Positions 30,432 through 42,820 of a stretch of DNA of 64,000 nucleotides are shown here, one piece after another; positions within the stretch are counted from its first letter, which is position 1; each line of letters starts with the position of its first letter. A program made the translations under genes and the position numbers. The notes beneath the pieces were generated by a model. It saw nothing but the letters and a program-made list of their open reading frames with translations. It had not been told where the DNA came from and did no database searches. This stretch comes from Pachyseris speciosa (Eukaryota; Cnidaria; Anthozoa; Scleractinia; Pachyseridae), in NCBI GenBank assembly GCA_016490735.1, contig JAEMWC010000256.1, positions 427,501 to 491,500 of the forward strand, written 5' to 3'.

Positions 30432-31700
30432 CCCTTCTCTTACGATCACATATACCAGCGCAACCGACATAAACAGTAATTATAAGTGTGCCAGAGAAAG
30501 TTCGTCGGTCGGTCCGTGATGTTCAATGCAACGCAACATTCCAATGTTCCTCGTCACTTATTGACTTACCTCAAATCAGAGATGACGCGAAAGCAAATGC
30601 TACCGTCATTCTAAGTAAGTCTGTACTGTTAATTTAAGGATTTATCTTCATCAAATTTATTCTGCAAATATTAAACAGTTTGATCGTTAATAACTTGATA
30701 CAGTTTTTGATGATCTGTGGAAGTCATGTCCCTGTTTGTATTTCTTGATTTTCTTCGTGCATCCACTGCACGTTAATGCTATCGTTATCATCATCAGAGT
30801 CGTTGTGCTCACTTTGTTACTCTTATTGTTGTTGCTGTTATTGCTGTTCTTATGTAATGTTTAATAAATAAGCAGGAGTGTTTTATGAAGTTTAAAATAC
30901 GAGGCGCAGCCGAGTGTTTTAGGACTTGATAAAACACGAATTGTGAGTTTATTGAACGGCCTCTAAATCTTTACTATACGTCTAGCCAATCTTAGATTAA
31001 TATTTATATTTGGGGCTATTTTGGCCTAAAAAATGAGGCGTAAAATTTAGTCGTGTCTATTTCAGATATAAAGACACTCATTAAACATTAATTTCTTTTG
31101 TATCTCCTGTATGAATTATTAATGCATGTTTTGAATATTTCATAAAAAAAAACCCTCAGCGTCCAGGGATAGTAAAGATACTATAGAAACCGTTTGTTTT
31201 GACTGATTTCTATTGTAACATGCACTCAAAACATGTATGTCATGGATACGCTGGTAATTTTTTGAAGATGGAGTTTTTGAACACGCCTTTCACATATCAT
31301 CTAAATGGGTCTTTAAGGCTGCTCGATTCAAGTGTACAGGTATTTTTAGGTCCACCACAAAGAGAACCTTGCCTGGCCATTCTCTGCGCATTGAGTTGCA
31401 AATCAACTGCAATTCCATGAACAAGTGTCCAGCAAAATGGGTCTCTTTCAGGACGATTATTGCTGATCAAATTTGCTTACCTTTCGAATATGCTGCACCT
31501 GTAAAGAGAAGCCGTCTACATCTAATCTTAGTTCAACCATGTGTCACGATCAGAAACGCTTTACCGCATTAGCAAGCGTCAAAGCTATTTTCAAGACTAT
31601 TCCAGTTGTCTTTAATTGAAGATCGATTTTGTCGTTTTTATATATACTAAATTTATACTAATGCCAGTTGACGTGACGTGGTCACAACTTAAAATGGGAC
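30432..31700. other. Spacer of the palindrome, non-coding part
   Basis: No gene recognised. A GAGGCGCAGCCGAG motif (30,901) and ATTTCTTTTGTATCTCCTGT near 31,091 resemble the inner ends of the arms, suggesting another fragment of the same element family. Short frames at 31,199-31,572 show no known domain. Confidence 0.4.
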
Positions 31701-31990
31701 CACTTTGAGATATTAGCAAAAGGTCGGTCAGATACTCATTGCAAGATAAAGGAGACTCTACTAATTAGAGAATTGAAATCTACCTTAAATGAAAAGGTAA
31801 GCAGCGAAAAGCTGTATCTCTATTAGTTTGCACCTTTTATATGCAAATTATTTTTAGCTTCTGTCGAGGTTATTGTTAATTAGTTACTTATCTTAAATTT
31901 AAAATTTAGTTGTTACTTTAATTCCTAACGGTCACTTCTGAAGATGTATGTCGAAACATACGAAACGTCAAGTTAAACGATATAGTTTTA
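31700..31990 (+). mobile_element. PLE 3' end with hammerhead (solo)
   Basis: A short remnant reads ETLLIRELKSTLNEKVSSEK, the usual C-terminal end of a GIY-YIG PLE protein. It is followed at 31,935-31,975 by CTGAAGA, stem II GTATG/CATAC with loop TCGAAA, GAAAC, ACGT minimal stem III, C17 and stem I AAGT/ACTT, a complete hammerhead core. Confidence 0.65.
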
Positions 31991-32296
31991 TTTTTGTTTT
32001 CCAACAATGCGTTTTATTGTCATGTTTATCACCGCAGTTTGTGTGTTATTTCTTATGAAATAACTTAACTGAATGAAGATGATTATCTTCCTAAAATAAA
32101 TGATCGTTGCTAAAATATCTGCTGGATTTATGGAACCAAAATAGCATGTTTAAATTTTAGCTCCTGATATTGTAGATTATCATGTTACTGTAAATTAGTC
32201 AAAAGATCCAGTTGTAATCTGTACTTGAATTATTTTTAATTAATTTTTGCAATTTGTGTTATTTTCCTTTTGACCCACCCGACTCGACTAGCCTTT

Positions 32297-32670
32297 AGGG
32301 AGCTCACGCAACGACGACGACGAAGGCAACGAAAATGTCATTTAAAAATGAAACTTTCCGTTTATGTAACTCTTTCACGATTGTTCCAACTTCTTTAACT
32401 TAAAAAATGCTGGCGAACTGTCCAGGGCCTGAGTTACTGTGAACGGTGTTAAAGTAAAGAAAAACAAAGAATAAATTGCTGCCATGCGGTCACGTTCCAG
32501 TGAAAACCAAAAATTTGGTCATTTCACGTCGTCGTTTTGCAGATGACAGCAAAGAAGTGTACCAAAATGTAAAACGCACGTGCAGTGCTATTGGTTTTGC
32601 TCATTAAGCCCATTGTTAATTGTGTCGGCGTTCTCGTTTCCGTCGCCGTCGTAGTTGCGTAAGCTCCCTT
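32297..32670. mobile_element. MITE with AGGGAGCTCACGCAAC ends
   Basis: Left AGGGAGCTCACGCAACGACG is matched by the inverse of GTCGTAGTTGCGTAAGCTCC at the right; about 374 bp, non-coding, with CGACGACG runs inside both ends. Confidence 0.7.
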
Positions 32671-34886
32671 TTGCTACCTTCAGGTGGGTACTTTGTATCT
32701 GTCGAACGTTGTTGTTGTGTTGTTGTTGTTGTTGTTAATCCATCGTTTCAATGAAATAAGGGCCGGGACTGGGGATATTTAGGGCAAATTCTGAGTCCTT
32801 GATGGAAAAACAGCATATTGACTTTAGTTACCATAATAGCTGGATTCCCCGGCTAGATTTTGCACATCCCCACTTACTTAAAAAATTAGCCGGTAATAGC
32901 CCTGAAACAAATGACACTTTGACTGACTCTCTTATCCAAAAAAAAAATGTTGATATAAAAGCTGCTATGTGCCACTAGCACACATCACATACAAGTAGCA
33001 GTCACTCAATAATATAACAATAACAAGATTTAACGGTATACCGGGGTAAACAAAAATGGATTTCAACAGCAAAGGAAACTTTGAAGTGTTTTCTTTTCTT
33101 CTTCTTTTTTTTTAATGGATGGATGTACTTGCAGGGCTTGAAGTTACTAACGGGCAGCAAGCGCCGGAAACATTGTCCGGCTAAACGTGTTTTCGCTCGG
33201 ACACGACCCGTCTTTGGCCAGTCAAATTACAGCTATCTTAATTCTTGACCCCAGAGTGCATGATCCGGCTTAAATATTAGACAAGCTACATAACAGTAAT
33301 CTTTCTTGATTTAAATGAATAAATCCAAGTCAGTTTAGCAATAAAAATGGCAAGATAGCAGATTTACTGATCCTTATTATTGCAAAAGCAGCCTTACAGT
33401 GATTCAGTTCGTGGAACGTAACGTTCGGTTACAAAAACATGGACGAATAAAGACAAACTCTCATTTCTATACATTCCTTGCTAGGGCTATTTTTAATTTA
33501 GTATTACTCAAAGCCTTACATTTACCAGTATTAAAAGTGAAAGTTTTGTTGGAGTAAATAGGGTGGTCCAATTCTCTAGGCTTGGGACGTTTGATTCCTT
33601 CTAGGTTCGCAAGAAGGCAGCAACTGTCCAGGCGCGGCAGGGTGTGTTTGATAATTATTTACATGGGTACTTCTCAGTAATGTTGTAGTTAAGCATGCAG
33701 TCGCGACTTGATGACATATAGTCATGTAAATTTGCGACTACAGGAATTTCGTAGCCAAGGGTGCAGCCCGACTTGGCACTATTCTCGGTAGGCGATTTAT
33801 GCACAAGTAGCTCAAACTTTACGATTTGTGTTGACCTTAACTTTGTAACGCTAACACCGGTGCGCGTCACTCAATAGAGAGAGAAGCCGTTGGAACAGAA
33901 ACTCCGTGATATCGCTTCAAAACGACCTAGAAATGAGACAGGACACCCAATGAAGTACAAAGGCGAGAAAATTTTAACGTAAAATCATTCCTAATTTTGC
34001 CTTCAAATTCGATTCCTTTTTCCCCCATACAAACCCTTATAATTTCGCTATTACGCAAAGGTCATGTTGATGTCCGTAGGGTGGGGGAGGGAGCAGTGGA
34101 CCGGGTGCGTACACTCGCCCTTCCCTTCCCTTCCCTTCCCTTATTACAAAAAAGGTAAAAGTAAAGTAACTGTAGTGTTTGTGTACTGAATCGTTTATTG
34201 TGTAGTTTGAAATGAAGCCCAATTAAATGAACCGTTTCCATTTTATGTCCACTTTGTGATCCCTGCTATGTCAGGCATGGATTTGCTACCGTTCTCCACA
34301 CTAGACGAAGAGTCTAGACAGGTATAGACGTCAAGTGCTATTAACCCATTTGCGAATTGCGCTGGGAACTGGGGCGAGTTTCAAATTTAAACAAATCGAC
34401 AAATTTACACCATCACATCAATAAATAAATAAATAAATAAATAAATAAAGTTGAGCTTGAGATTGGCCAATTGTCCAGGTTTGATGCTTTTAGGTTGAAC
34501 AGAGACCAAGTTATGAACTTTAAAACATAGTTCAAAATCCATACAATCGTCTGTAATTTTGAGGTTGCGTCCCCTTAAACCATACAAACTCTAAAAATAT
34601 AAGAGTTGATATGGTTTGGTGGGAGCAGTGGGAATTTGACTCATCGGAATTCCTTGTTAACACCCTGAACGGCCTCTGCTAGATCGGTCACGTGACAGAT
34701 GTTGGCTACATTTTGTAACTTTTACAGCCTATGAAATTCAAGATTTGGTGAAAAAAAAAAAAAAAAAAGACATAAAAAGGCCCAATGTGTTTCAAACAGG
34801 TTAAACATTTACTACATTTTGTTTTTCTTTTTTTTAATACCACGTTAAAATTAAGCCACCGCACATGCACAAATGTCTCAAGCTAC
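32671..34886. other. Spacer of the palindrome, region downstream of the F5/8C exon
   Basis: No second half of the F5/8C domain found on the minus strand. Simple repeats: (GTT)n near 32,720, (TTCCC)n at 34,115-34,141, (TAAA)n at 34,421-34,448, poly-A near 34,750. Confidence 0.4.
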
Positions 34887-35197
34887 CTTTTTGTTAATTT
34901 GACCACCTTCCTTATAATCTGTCCAAGTTGTCACATCTGTGGATGACTGTAGTGTGTAGGTCTTCACCCACTGATCTCCTTGTGAATTCCCCTGAGTGGA
35001 CACAGCACAGATGATGTGAAGTGTCTGTAGATCAATCTGTAGATATGGATTACAGTCACTAGTGGACCCACACCATGATGATCCTGCTGTGTAGTTCAAG
35101 CGGCCATTATTGGCTGGTGTACTGGAATTATGCTCAGATGAAGCAGTCATGTAAATGAATCCATCTGCGATCCCAACAGGATTGCTTTCACATGATG
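34887..35197 (-). CDS. Discoidin (F5/8 type C) domain exon of a secreted protein
   Basis: A 311-nt minus-strand exon lies between acceptor TTATTTTTGCAG and donor GTAGCT. It encodes the first two-thirds of an F5/8C domain: GIADGFI, TASSEH, GRLNY, SSWCGSTSDCNPYLQIDL, a central I-C-A-V-S-T-Q-G-N strand and WVKTYTLQSSTD. Such domains bind glycans or lipids on extracellular proteins. It starts in phase 1, exactly what the right-arm Cys-rich exon (39,337-39,471) ends in, so signal peptide, Cys-rich part and discoidin domain probably form one gene. The rest of the domain should be in a further exon I did not find. Confidence 0.85.
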
Positions 35198-36289
35198 CTG
35201 CAAAAATAAGGGAAAAAGCTTGACACAAATAAACAGCATTTAACTTTTTTAAGCACCTAACGAGGCCCTTGTTCGCACGATGTTAAAATGGAATAAAACA
35301 TTTGTACCAAACTTGTTGTAGTTCCACTCGTGAAAAAGACGCCCTTCTAATTTACGGTAAATTTCTTAGATGACCAGTAAATTGAATATGTTCAAGACAC
35401 GGTAAGGGGAGTGTATGTACCAAGAAAACACAAGTGATTAGCGATAAGATTGAGCAGGACAATTGTTTGTTATTCAATAAATGAATGACAAAGCAAAATT
35501 TTCTGCGTTTATTGCAAAAAAGTTTGAAAAACTGCCATTTTTGTCCGCGACACACAAAATTACATATATCGCAAGATATCTGTTGAGTACGCACGGCGAG
35601 TATTGAGCGCGCTATGACCATATTTGGACATTGTCACAATGTATTGAATATTATTCAACTCATTAATAATTCAGAAAGGAAAAAAAAAAAAAAGAAATGT
35701 TTTATTAATCAATGGTTGTATATCTGATACAACATTCTCCTGATTTACCTAAACTTCTTGTTCGATTTTCTGCGTTTAAATGTCTTGTACTACAAAAATA
35801 ATCGATGAACATGAACACAGAATGCCGACGTTGAATATGTAGTTTACAGTATATTCGCGTCAGTGTTGTATCACATCTACAAACTCTCGGCTTCGCCTCG
35901 AGTTTGTAAATAATGTTTTACAATATGAGCGGCAGTGTTGTATCACTATTTACAAATTCGAGGCGAAGCCGAGAGTTTGTGAATATAGTGATACAACACT
36001 GACGCGAACTTGTGAAATGAATATTTGTAAGAAGTATCGTTGATGTGTTAGATAAAGCATGCATATGACCAAACAGCTGCAACACCATAAATTCTCGCGC
36101 GAATATTGTAAACTTCTTGTGGAATGAATAATTTGATGTAGTATCGTTGATGTGTGAGGAAAGCATGCATGGCTTGTATTAGTATTACTTGTGAAATTGT
36201 CATTGTTCGGAATCGTTTATTGTTTGGACAAAATTGTAATCATATACGAATATTTGTGTAATTTTCGCGTTGCCTTCAAAGTTTGTTTC

Positions 36290-36826
36290 ATTTGTACTTA
36301 GACAAGACTCAAAACTGTGCCAATAGTATTGAAACATTTTATTTTCGGCCTGCGAGAGATGGCAGATTAGATGGCAGTAGGCGTAAATGCACTAAGTAAA
36401 ATGCTCCCAGATAAGTTATGTAAAAAAGCAGGCATTAAAAGGAAGACCGCTCACTGTTTGAGCATAACGTGCGCCACAAGGCTTTATCACGATGGTGTGA
36501 ATGAAAAGCAGGCAAGGGAACGCACAGGTCATAGATCAGATTCTTTATTTCATTACCAAAAGCCAAGCAAGAAGCAAGTTAAAATTTTTAGTGATGCTCT
36601 TGCTCCGCCAGACAATTTGTTTTCTGGTTCGGAAATTAAACAAGAAGATACTTGTGTTGTGAGTAATATTTGGTCAAGCACTGTAGGTGATGACACATCA
36701 GATGAAGTCTTAACTTGTCTCGATATTCCTAACTGTAGTTCAAGGCCAAAAACAAATGTTGTCAACAAAGATAGTTTGCATAGTAAAGGAAGCACTGATG
36801 TTTTCCCTGTCGGGCTTAGCAAATAA
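36290..36826 (+). pseudogene. Crypton-like tyrosine recombinase C-terminal part (right arm)
   Basis: The plus strand mirrors the left-arm fragment: RKTAHCLSIT, then RERTGHRSDSLFHYQKPS with the candidate nucleophilic Tyr, stop at 36,824-36,826. Here the region after the H-L motif is in one frame; a break near 36,366 separates it from an upstream YFRPARDG block. The HxLR Arg is Ser in this copy too, so that change predates the duplication of the arms. Confidence 0.7.
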
Positions 36827-37990
36827 GAGTACCCCAAGGAGAGCAAAAGACGCAAAGTGACGTTTCTTCTAATGTTTTGAGTCCAGTTTTTAATAGCTCT
36901 ACCATACCTTTTTGGATAACTGGAAAACAGGGCTACTATTGAATGGAAAAGTAATTAAATGCGATTCATGTTGTATTGGGCTCATTTGTCGAACAATGAG
37001 TGGTCATACAAGAACACGTGGTTGTATACTTCATTACAACCACAAGTGGTTGTATATAATTCATTCAATTATTTTATGAATTCATTCATCAACCCCAGCT
37101 TTTCCCTGCCACTCTTTCAAACCCTCCCCGTGCTTTCAGACAGCTGAACTTTATCACTATTTACAGAACCATTTACGTGACCTGAATAGTGCATTTCTGT
37201 TGGTTTTCATACTTATGTATTATTAATGAATTTTACAAATGGTGATACAACACTACCGCTCATATTGTAAACATTACATAATCCATAGTATAACTATAAT
37301 AACGTCATGAATTTGAAAAGTCTCCTTGTTATAAACTAGCATAGAGTCTTGCCATTCAGCTTAAACTGGTCGAACATAATGTACTCTAGTGCACAAGACT
37401 GGCTTCAACCATAACTTGCGACGGCAACTCCTCAGTTCGATTAGAGAGGCAAATTTACTTTTTTAATTAACTTTTAACAGAAACGTGGTCATCCTTTTAC
37501 ACACAAAAAACTCAAACATTGGAAAACGAAAAAGAAAATAACTTGCTCAATAATTAAAGGCTGCTGCCGTATAAAAGACTGTTAAGGTTCTAACTTTTTG
37601 TACAACATTTTGTTACTTCAATACTCAGAATGTTAAGTACCCAATGTAAGATCATGTTTGACCACATTTCCTGTCGGGTGATTGTTTTTCTGTCCATCAA
37701 AAAATTTTGGCCGTCTTATAACGTTTAGCCGGGCGTCGTATCGTTACTTATAAAATGTTCAAATAATTAAGCACGCTATGATTGGTTGAATCGAGTGCAC
37801 TATTTAACAAATAGATTCCATGTTGCCGTGCGTCTGTTCAGTAATAGATCACAGATGACGTCAAAATGTGGTAAAAACAAAGAGGTGGCACACGAGCCGC
37901 AGGCGAGTGTGTCACTGATCGCAGAGAGAAGCAATGCAAAACCAAAGCAAAACGAGAATTACTTTCGACACTCAATTGAAAACCGCTCTG

Positions 37991-38031
<41 letters not shown>

Positions 38032-38039
38032 TAATGCTT

Positions 38040-38265
38040 TATTAATGCTTTAGAAATACACAGGCAAATAGATACTAAGGATATAACGTACCGACGTTTC
38101 GGCGACCTCATGACGCCATTCTCAAGGAATTAATAATACAAGCGAGCTCAACGGAGTAAGACTCAAAGGCTTAGATGTATTAATTCCTTGAGAATGGCGT
38201 CATGAGGTCGCCGAAACGTCGGTACATTATATCGTTAGTTTCTATTTGCTTGTGTATTTCTAAAG

Positions 38266-38307
<42 letters not shown>

Positions 38308-38310
38308 TGA
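38040..38310. mobile_element. Head-to-head PLE 3' ends in (AAT)n, right arm
   Basis: Inverted sister of the left-arm copy. Both halves have the same altered box TTGAGAA and GAAACGTC, so the inactivating core change was present before the arms were duplicated. Confidence 0.6.
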
Positions 38311-38701
38311 TGATGATAATGATAATGATTTTATTTCACAAGTCATCCAATATTTACAAAACAATTAATGATTGCAAAAATTATTAATATTATAATAGAT
38401 ATTCATAATAATAATATTATTATTATAATAAGTCACTTTATTTGAGTTCCACACACGGTGCTAATTTGCGGACACTATGCAGATCGAATTGGAATTCGGA
38501 AATGTTGGTCTTTGAGGAGAAGGAACAACCGGAGAAAAACTTCGACTTGGAGCAGGGACGAGAACCAACAACAAACACAACACACATATGATGCCGGGTC
38601 TGAGTATCTAACCCGGGCCACACTGGTGGGAGGCTCCTCGGAGCATAACAGAATGCATAAGACGTATTCAAAAATACACGATTTAAATATAAATACAGAG
38701 T

Positions 38702-38784
38702 AAAGGCATGGTGCCCGAGAGGTTAGAGCGCTGGACTTGCAATGCCCAGGTCCCGGGTTCAAATCCCGCTCTTGCTCGGCCACG
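38702..38784 (+). mobile_element. tRNA-like SINE head (right arm)
   Basis: Plus-strand sister of 24,290-24,372: GGTGCCCGAGAGGTTAGAGC, CTTGCAA loop and GGGTTCAAATCCC. It differs at a few bases (GCCCAGGTCC against GCGCAGGCCC) which alter the anticodon stem. Confidence 0.6.
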
Positions 38785-39336
38785 CTTATAAATAGCCAAC
38801 TGTTTTGCCTCCTTCCAGTTGGGATTCTTAACCTGTTATGTTTATTTGAATTATTTCTTTCATTTACTGTATTTGCTCGGCCCCAACAGGCTTTGTTTGT
38901 TATAAATACTGCCGAGGGTAGATAACGGTCAATTTTACATGGCTGTTAACGACACTTTATAAGGTTCTTTGTTTGTTATTATTCAAGTCCTCAAGTGCAT
39001 GGTTTGCATGTCCTCGTTTTGCAAATCCAATTTAGTCAAGTTCAGCCCAGTCTAATGCTGAACTTACAGTATGACCTACCCGTTTGAAACTGATGAAGTA
39101 ACAGCGAAATTATGCCAATGACATTTCTAAATGGCACTCCACACACGTACCCATGGGTACCTTTTTGGGGGGTTGTCTACGTGAATTTGCACTTGCAAAG
39201 CAACACAGAAGTTATAGATCACATGTCGGATGTTAACAGCACCGTATCAGGTTCTTTGTTTAGTATTGTTCAAGTACTATTTTTACAAGTCTGCAAGATA
39301 CGAATCCAGTCCAGTCCAATCTAGTCCTGAACTTAC

Positions 39337-39471
39337 AGCATGACCTGTCCGTCAAGAAACAGTGTCCACACTGGTGAAACTGAAAGCAATCACAATCACT
39401 GATACGGAAATAGTTTGGAGCTGAATAATTAGACAAGTAAATGAACTGATTACCGAACTGTATCGTACGTT
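39337..39471 (-). CDS. Secreted protein gene, Cys-rich exon (right arm copy)
   Basis: Minus-strand mirror of the left-arm exon, between acceptor TTTGTTTCAG and donor GTAAGT, 135 nt. The cysteine pattern is the same; a few residues near the start differ. It ends in phase 1 and reads toward the F5/8C exon at 35,197, 4.1 kb downstream, in the same strand and phase. Confidence 0.6.
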
Positions 39472-39931
39472 CTGAAACAAATCTGAAACAAATCAATTTC
39501 CTAGTTCAATACCAAAAATCAGTAACTCAGGCAGAATATTTGTGACGTGGCATTAAAAGAGAAAGAATCAGGCAAACTAATACCTAACAAGAGCTGCTGA
39601 ACAAGAAACAATTCCTAAAGGTCAAAGCCGATCGACGATGATCGATGAAGCTTTATATCGTCACTCTTTTGACCGTGGTTTGAATCCGACTTATTATTGC
39701 AAAGGGTAATCAGGAATGCCTCTTGTCGTCTTATGTACACGTTGTTGTCCTACAAATTTTGCATTGTTTTCAATATTCTTTCGTGAATCTAAACCTTATT
39801 TACATACTGATCAGCTGAAAGGAAAATGGGATCGGATAAAACTGAGGAACCGACTGATACACAGGGATACACATAGAAATATTGACACACAAGCACAAAT
39901 ATACGATTCATTAATCTTCTTATAAATTTAC

Positions 39932-40004
39932 CTGAAACAGAGTTGAAGTTTAGGCCAAATATAGCCAACGCCACAACCAAGTAAACGCCTTTCTCATTTT
40001 CCAT
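39932..40004 (-). CDS. Secreted protein gene, signal-peptide exon (right arm copy)
   Basis: Minus-strand mirror of 23,056-23,128: ATG at 40,004, signal peptide with the same residues, donor GTAAAT in phase 1. It starts the gene model signal peptide, Cys-rich exon, F5/8C exon. A foldback at 40,031-40,206 lies immediately upstream. Confidence 0.65.
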
Positions 40005-42744
40005 AGCCGCTGAAATCCAAACTAAATCGACCGAATGCAAAAATTGGCTGCCTTTAAAGTATTCTTTTGTTCGTATACAAAATAGCCTCACTAACCTCGT
40101 TCAGGATAACAAATTGTTTAAAATTTTATCTCAAAAACGAGGTTAGTGAGGCTGTTTTGAATAAGAAAAAAAGAATAATTTAAAGGCAGCCATTTTTACA
40201 TTCGGTCTATAGCTACGGCCCTGCAATTCTTTGATTGCACTCACGTGATAAAACGGCCACGTTAATGCCAAAACAATAGACAAATGTAGCTCAAGGTTTG
40301 CATAATAATAGAGTCAAATTCCCAAAGGACGGCTTTTTTGCTATTGTCCTTTCCACCAACATGGCCATTTTGACGACAGGTGCAATCATTTTCGAATAGG
40401 GAAAAAATCGTTGGAGGGCGCGTGTGACTGGTAACCGCTGTAAACAACGCTGGTCATATCGACGCAAAATTGATCGATTTTAGCAAAATTTGCCAAAAAA
40501 ACTTCCAACGAAATCGGCTGTTTTTCTTACTGATTGTTTCTTTGCGTAGTTTGCTCCCGAAATTTCCCGTGAAATCGGCCGATTTTTCCGCGAATTTACC
40601 AGGCACTGCGGAGCCGAGCTCTCCCCAATTTGAAGCAAAAAATACATAAAATATCTCCAGACCCTCGACAAGTTAGCGCCTCTTGCGCTCCCCTCTCAGT
40701 CCCCCTCCTCCCCCCACAATTCAAAATACGCTCCGCCGTCCCTGTTTACCCCTGAAAATCCCACGAGATTTAACTTTTTTCTGCGACCTATCAGAAGCCT
40801 TGACAAGACGCAAGTCAAAGTTATAGATCTATAAACATTTTTGTTCACTTAATTAGTACTGTACACGTCTATTTAATGCAGAAAGACTATAATCATTTTT
40901 TTCTGTAGAAGGCCTATTTCTAGCGCAATGCACTTCTCGAGTCAAAAACATTGTTTGAATCCAATTCTTCATTTCAGTAATTTTTGTACGTGTATTTCAA
41001 TATCATTGCTAGCAACTGTGGCAGTTTCTCAATCCGACAGTGCAATTCACTCTGCTAGAATTTGTTCTTCATTTCTTCTTTCAGCCGCTTTCCCTTGCAT
41101 GATTTTGTTTTTGTATTTTTCCTCCCACACCCCCGCCCCCCACCCCCTCCCACCCCGTCACTTTTCTAATGGTCCCGTACCTAATGAGCAACCTCAATTT
41201 TATCGTCACGTTTTCGCTACTCACCGAGAAATTTTCCAAGGCAAATTTACCGCAAGAGTCATTGTACTCTTCCGATTGTTTTATGAACAAAAGAATCGAA
41301 AGGGTTAACGTTATAATTTGCACATGCGCCAAGGCGTGACACCTTCCCTTAAACCTGGGTAAGCGCTAACCATGTTTCAAGCAACTGGGCCCATTTAAGG
41401 GCACGAGAGCTTTTTCATTAGTCTGGGACTTAACTAGATCATTCACTAAAAGGAATTGTTTTAAAACCTTTTTGCGAAGAACGTGGAGACTGGTTAGCGC
41501 TGTGTCTTTGTTTTCTGTTTGATTGCCTGACTTCCGGAAAACCAATTCTCCTAATTCGTCCTTAATTTTTAGTACCGTAAATTCGAGGGTTTATTTATTT
41601 TAAGCATGTTTGGGGAGGGGGGGTTGATTGAGAGGGGGTCTTATTTAAGGGGGAGGGTGATAGAGATGGGGGCTTATATAATTTAGAGAAACACGTTACT
41701 GGAAGCATAAAAGGAGAAAGAAACAGACTTTACGCTTCCCTACTTCCCGTTGGAGGTCGTCTAGCCGAAGACTAATTTCAGCACACGAATAAACCATACC
41801 AGATCAGTCCACATGAAGTGTTGCAGTCGTGATTAATAACCAATATTTATTGGACTCGTCTTTTTTGTTTGACCGTTGTTAAAGCGGACATAACTGGGCA
41901 ATAACGTACAATTGAGGGGGCAGAGGCAAGAATAAGGGGGCGGGAGTTCTAAGGCCCTGTTTACAAGCAAGGAGGGTGACCCAAGTGCTAGGGTTATCCT
42001 GGCAGGAGGGTTACCCTCTCTACATTTCTTCTTTTTTCATCATGACAACCTGAACGGCCATCATGGCCGATCGAGTACAACGTGGGGTGATGTAATCTTC
42101 CCTCTCTCTTAGAAACGGAAAATATTTCTAGTGCAAGGTCGGTAAATCCTTTCATATTTCTAGCTTCTTCTAGACCGAGTCATGGGTCAAATCAAATAAC
42201 CGTGTTTGACAATTGCAATTTGTCGTTTTCTAGCAATAAGGTAACAATGAACAGCATTCCATAACACCAGAAAGCAGCAATAACAGGCAGTACAGACAGG
42301 AGAATCAAAGTACTTGGCAGAACTGTTTTCTAACTTGTGGGCCAGTTTGTATGCGATTAAGTTGTCTCGGGTGGTAGGGTAACCCTACCTGTGAAAGTTT
42401 CCTTGTAAAGCTGGACCATCTTTGACCCTTCTGCTAGGGTAAGTACTCTTGCAGTAGTAGGAGATTTTGACCCCTCTACTTTCCTTTCCTGCGCTTTTAT
42501 TTTGATGGATGATTGTACTACCAATATTTCTACGTTACCTTAATAGTGGTATCAAAGAAATACCTCGTCATTAGTGAACAAGTTATAAAACAATTACTAT
42601 AGCAACACTCTAACCTGTTGAAAACACCCCAAAGTAATACCTTTAAACGATAATAATTCAAAAACTAGCTCGGTGACCTCCATTTTTTATTGTGGGGAAA
42701 TAAATAGCATAATAAAATACAACTTATTGCAAAGTTTAAAAAAG

Positions 42745-42820
42745 TGTAGGAGAACATTCAGAACCACCGTAAATTCTTGGAACTTCAAGGTGACTCTGAA
42801 TCCCCTCCTACACTCTTTTT
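42745..42820. repeat. Subterminal hairpin, right end of the palindrome
   Basis: AAGTGTAGGAGAACATTCAG pairs with GACTCTGAATCCCCTCCTAC around about 20 bp. It is the mirror of 20,215-20,290; the two stems have drifted independently but still pair. Confidence 0.7.
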
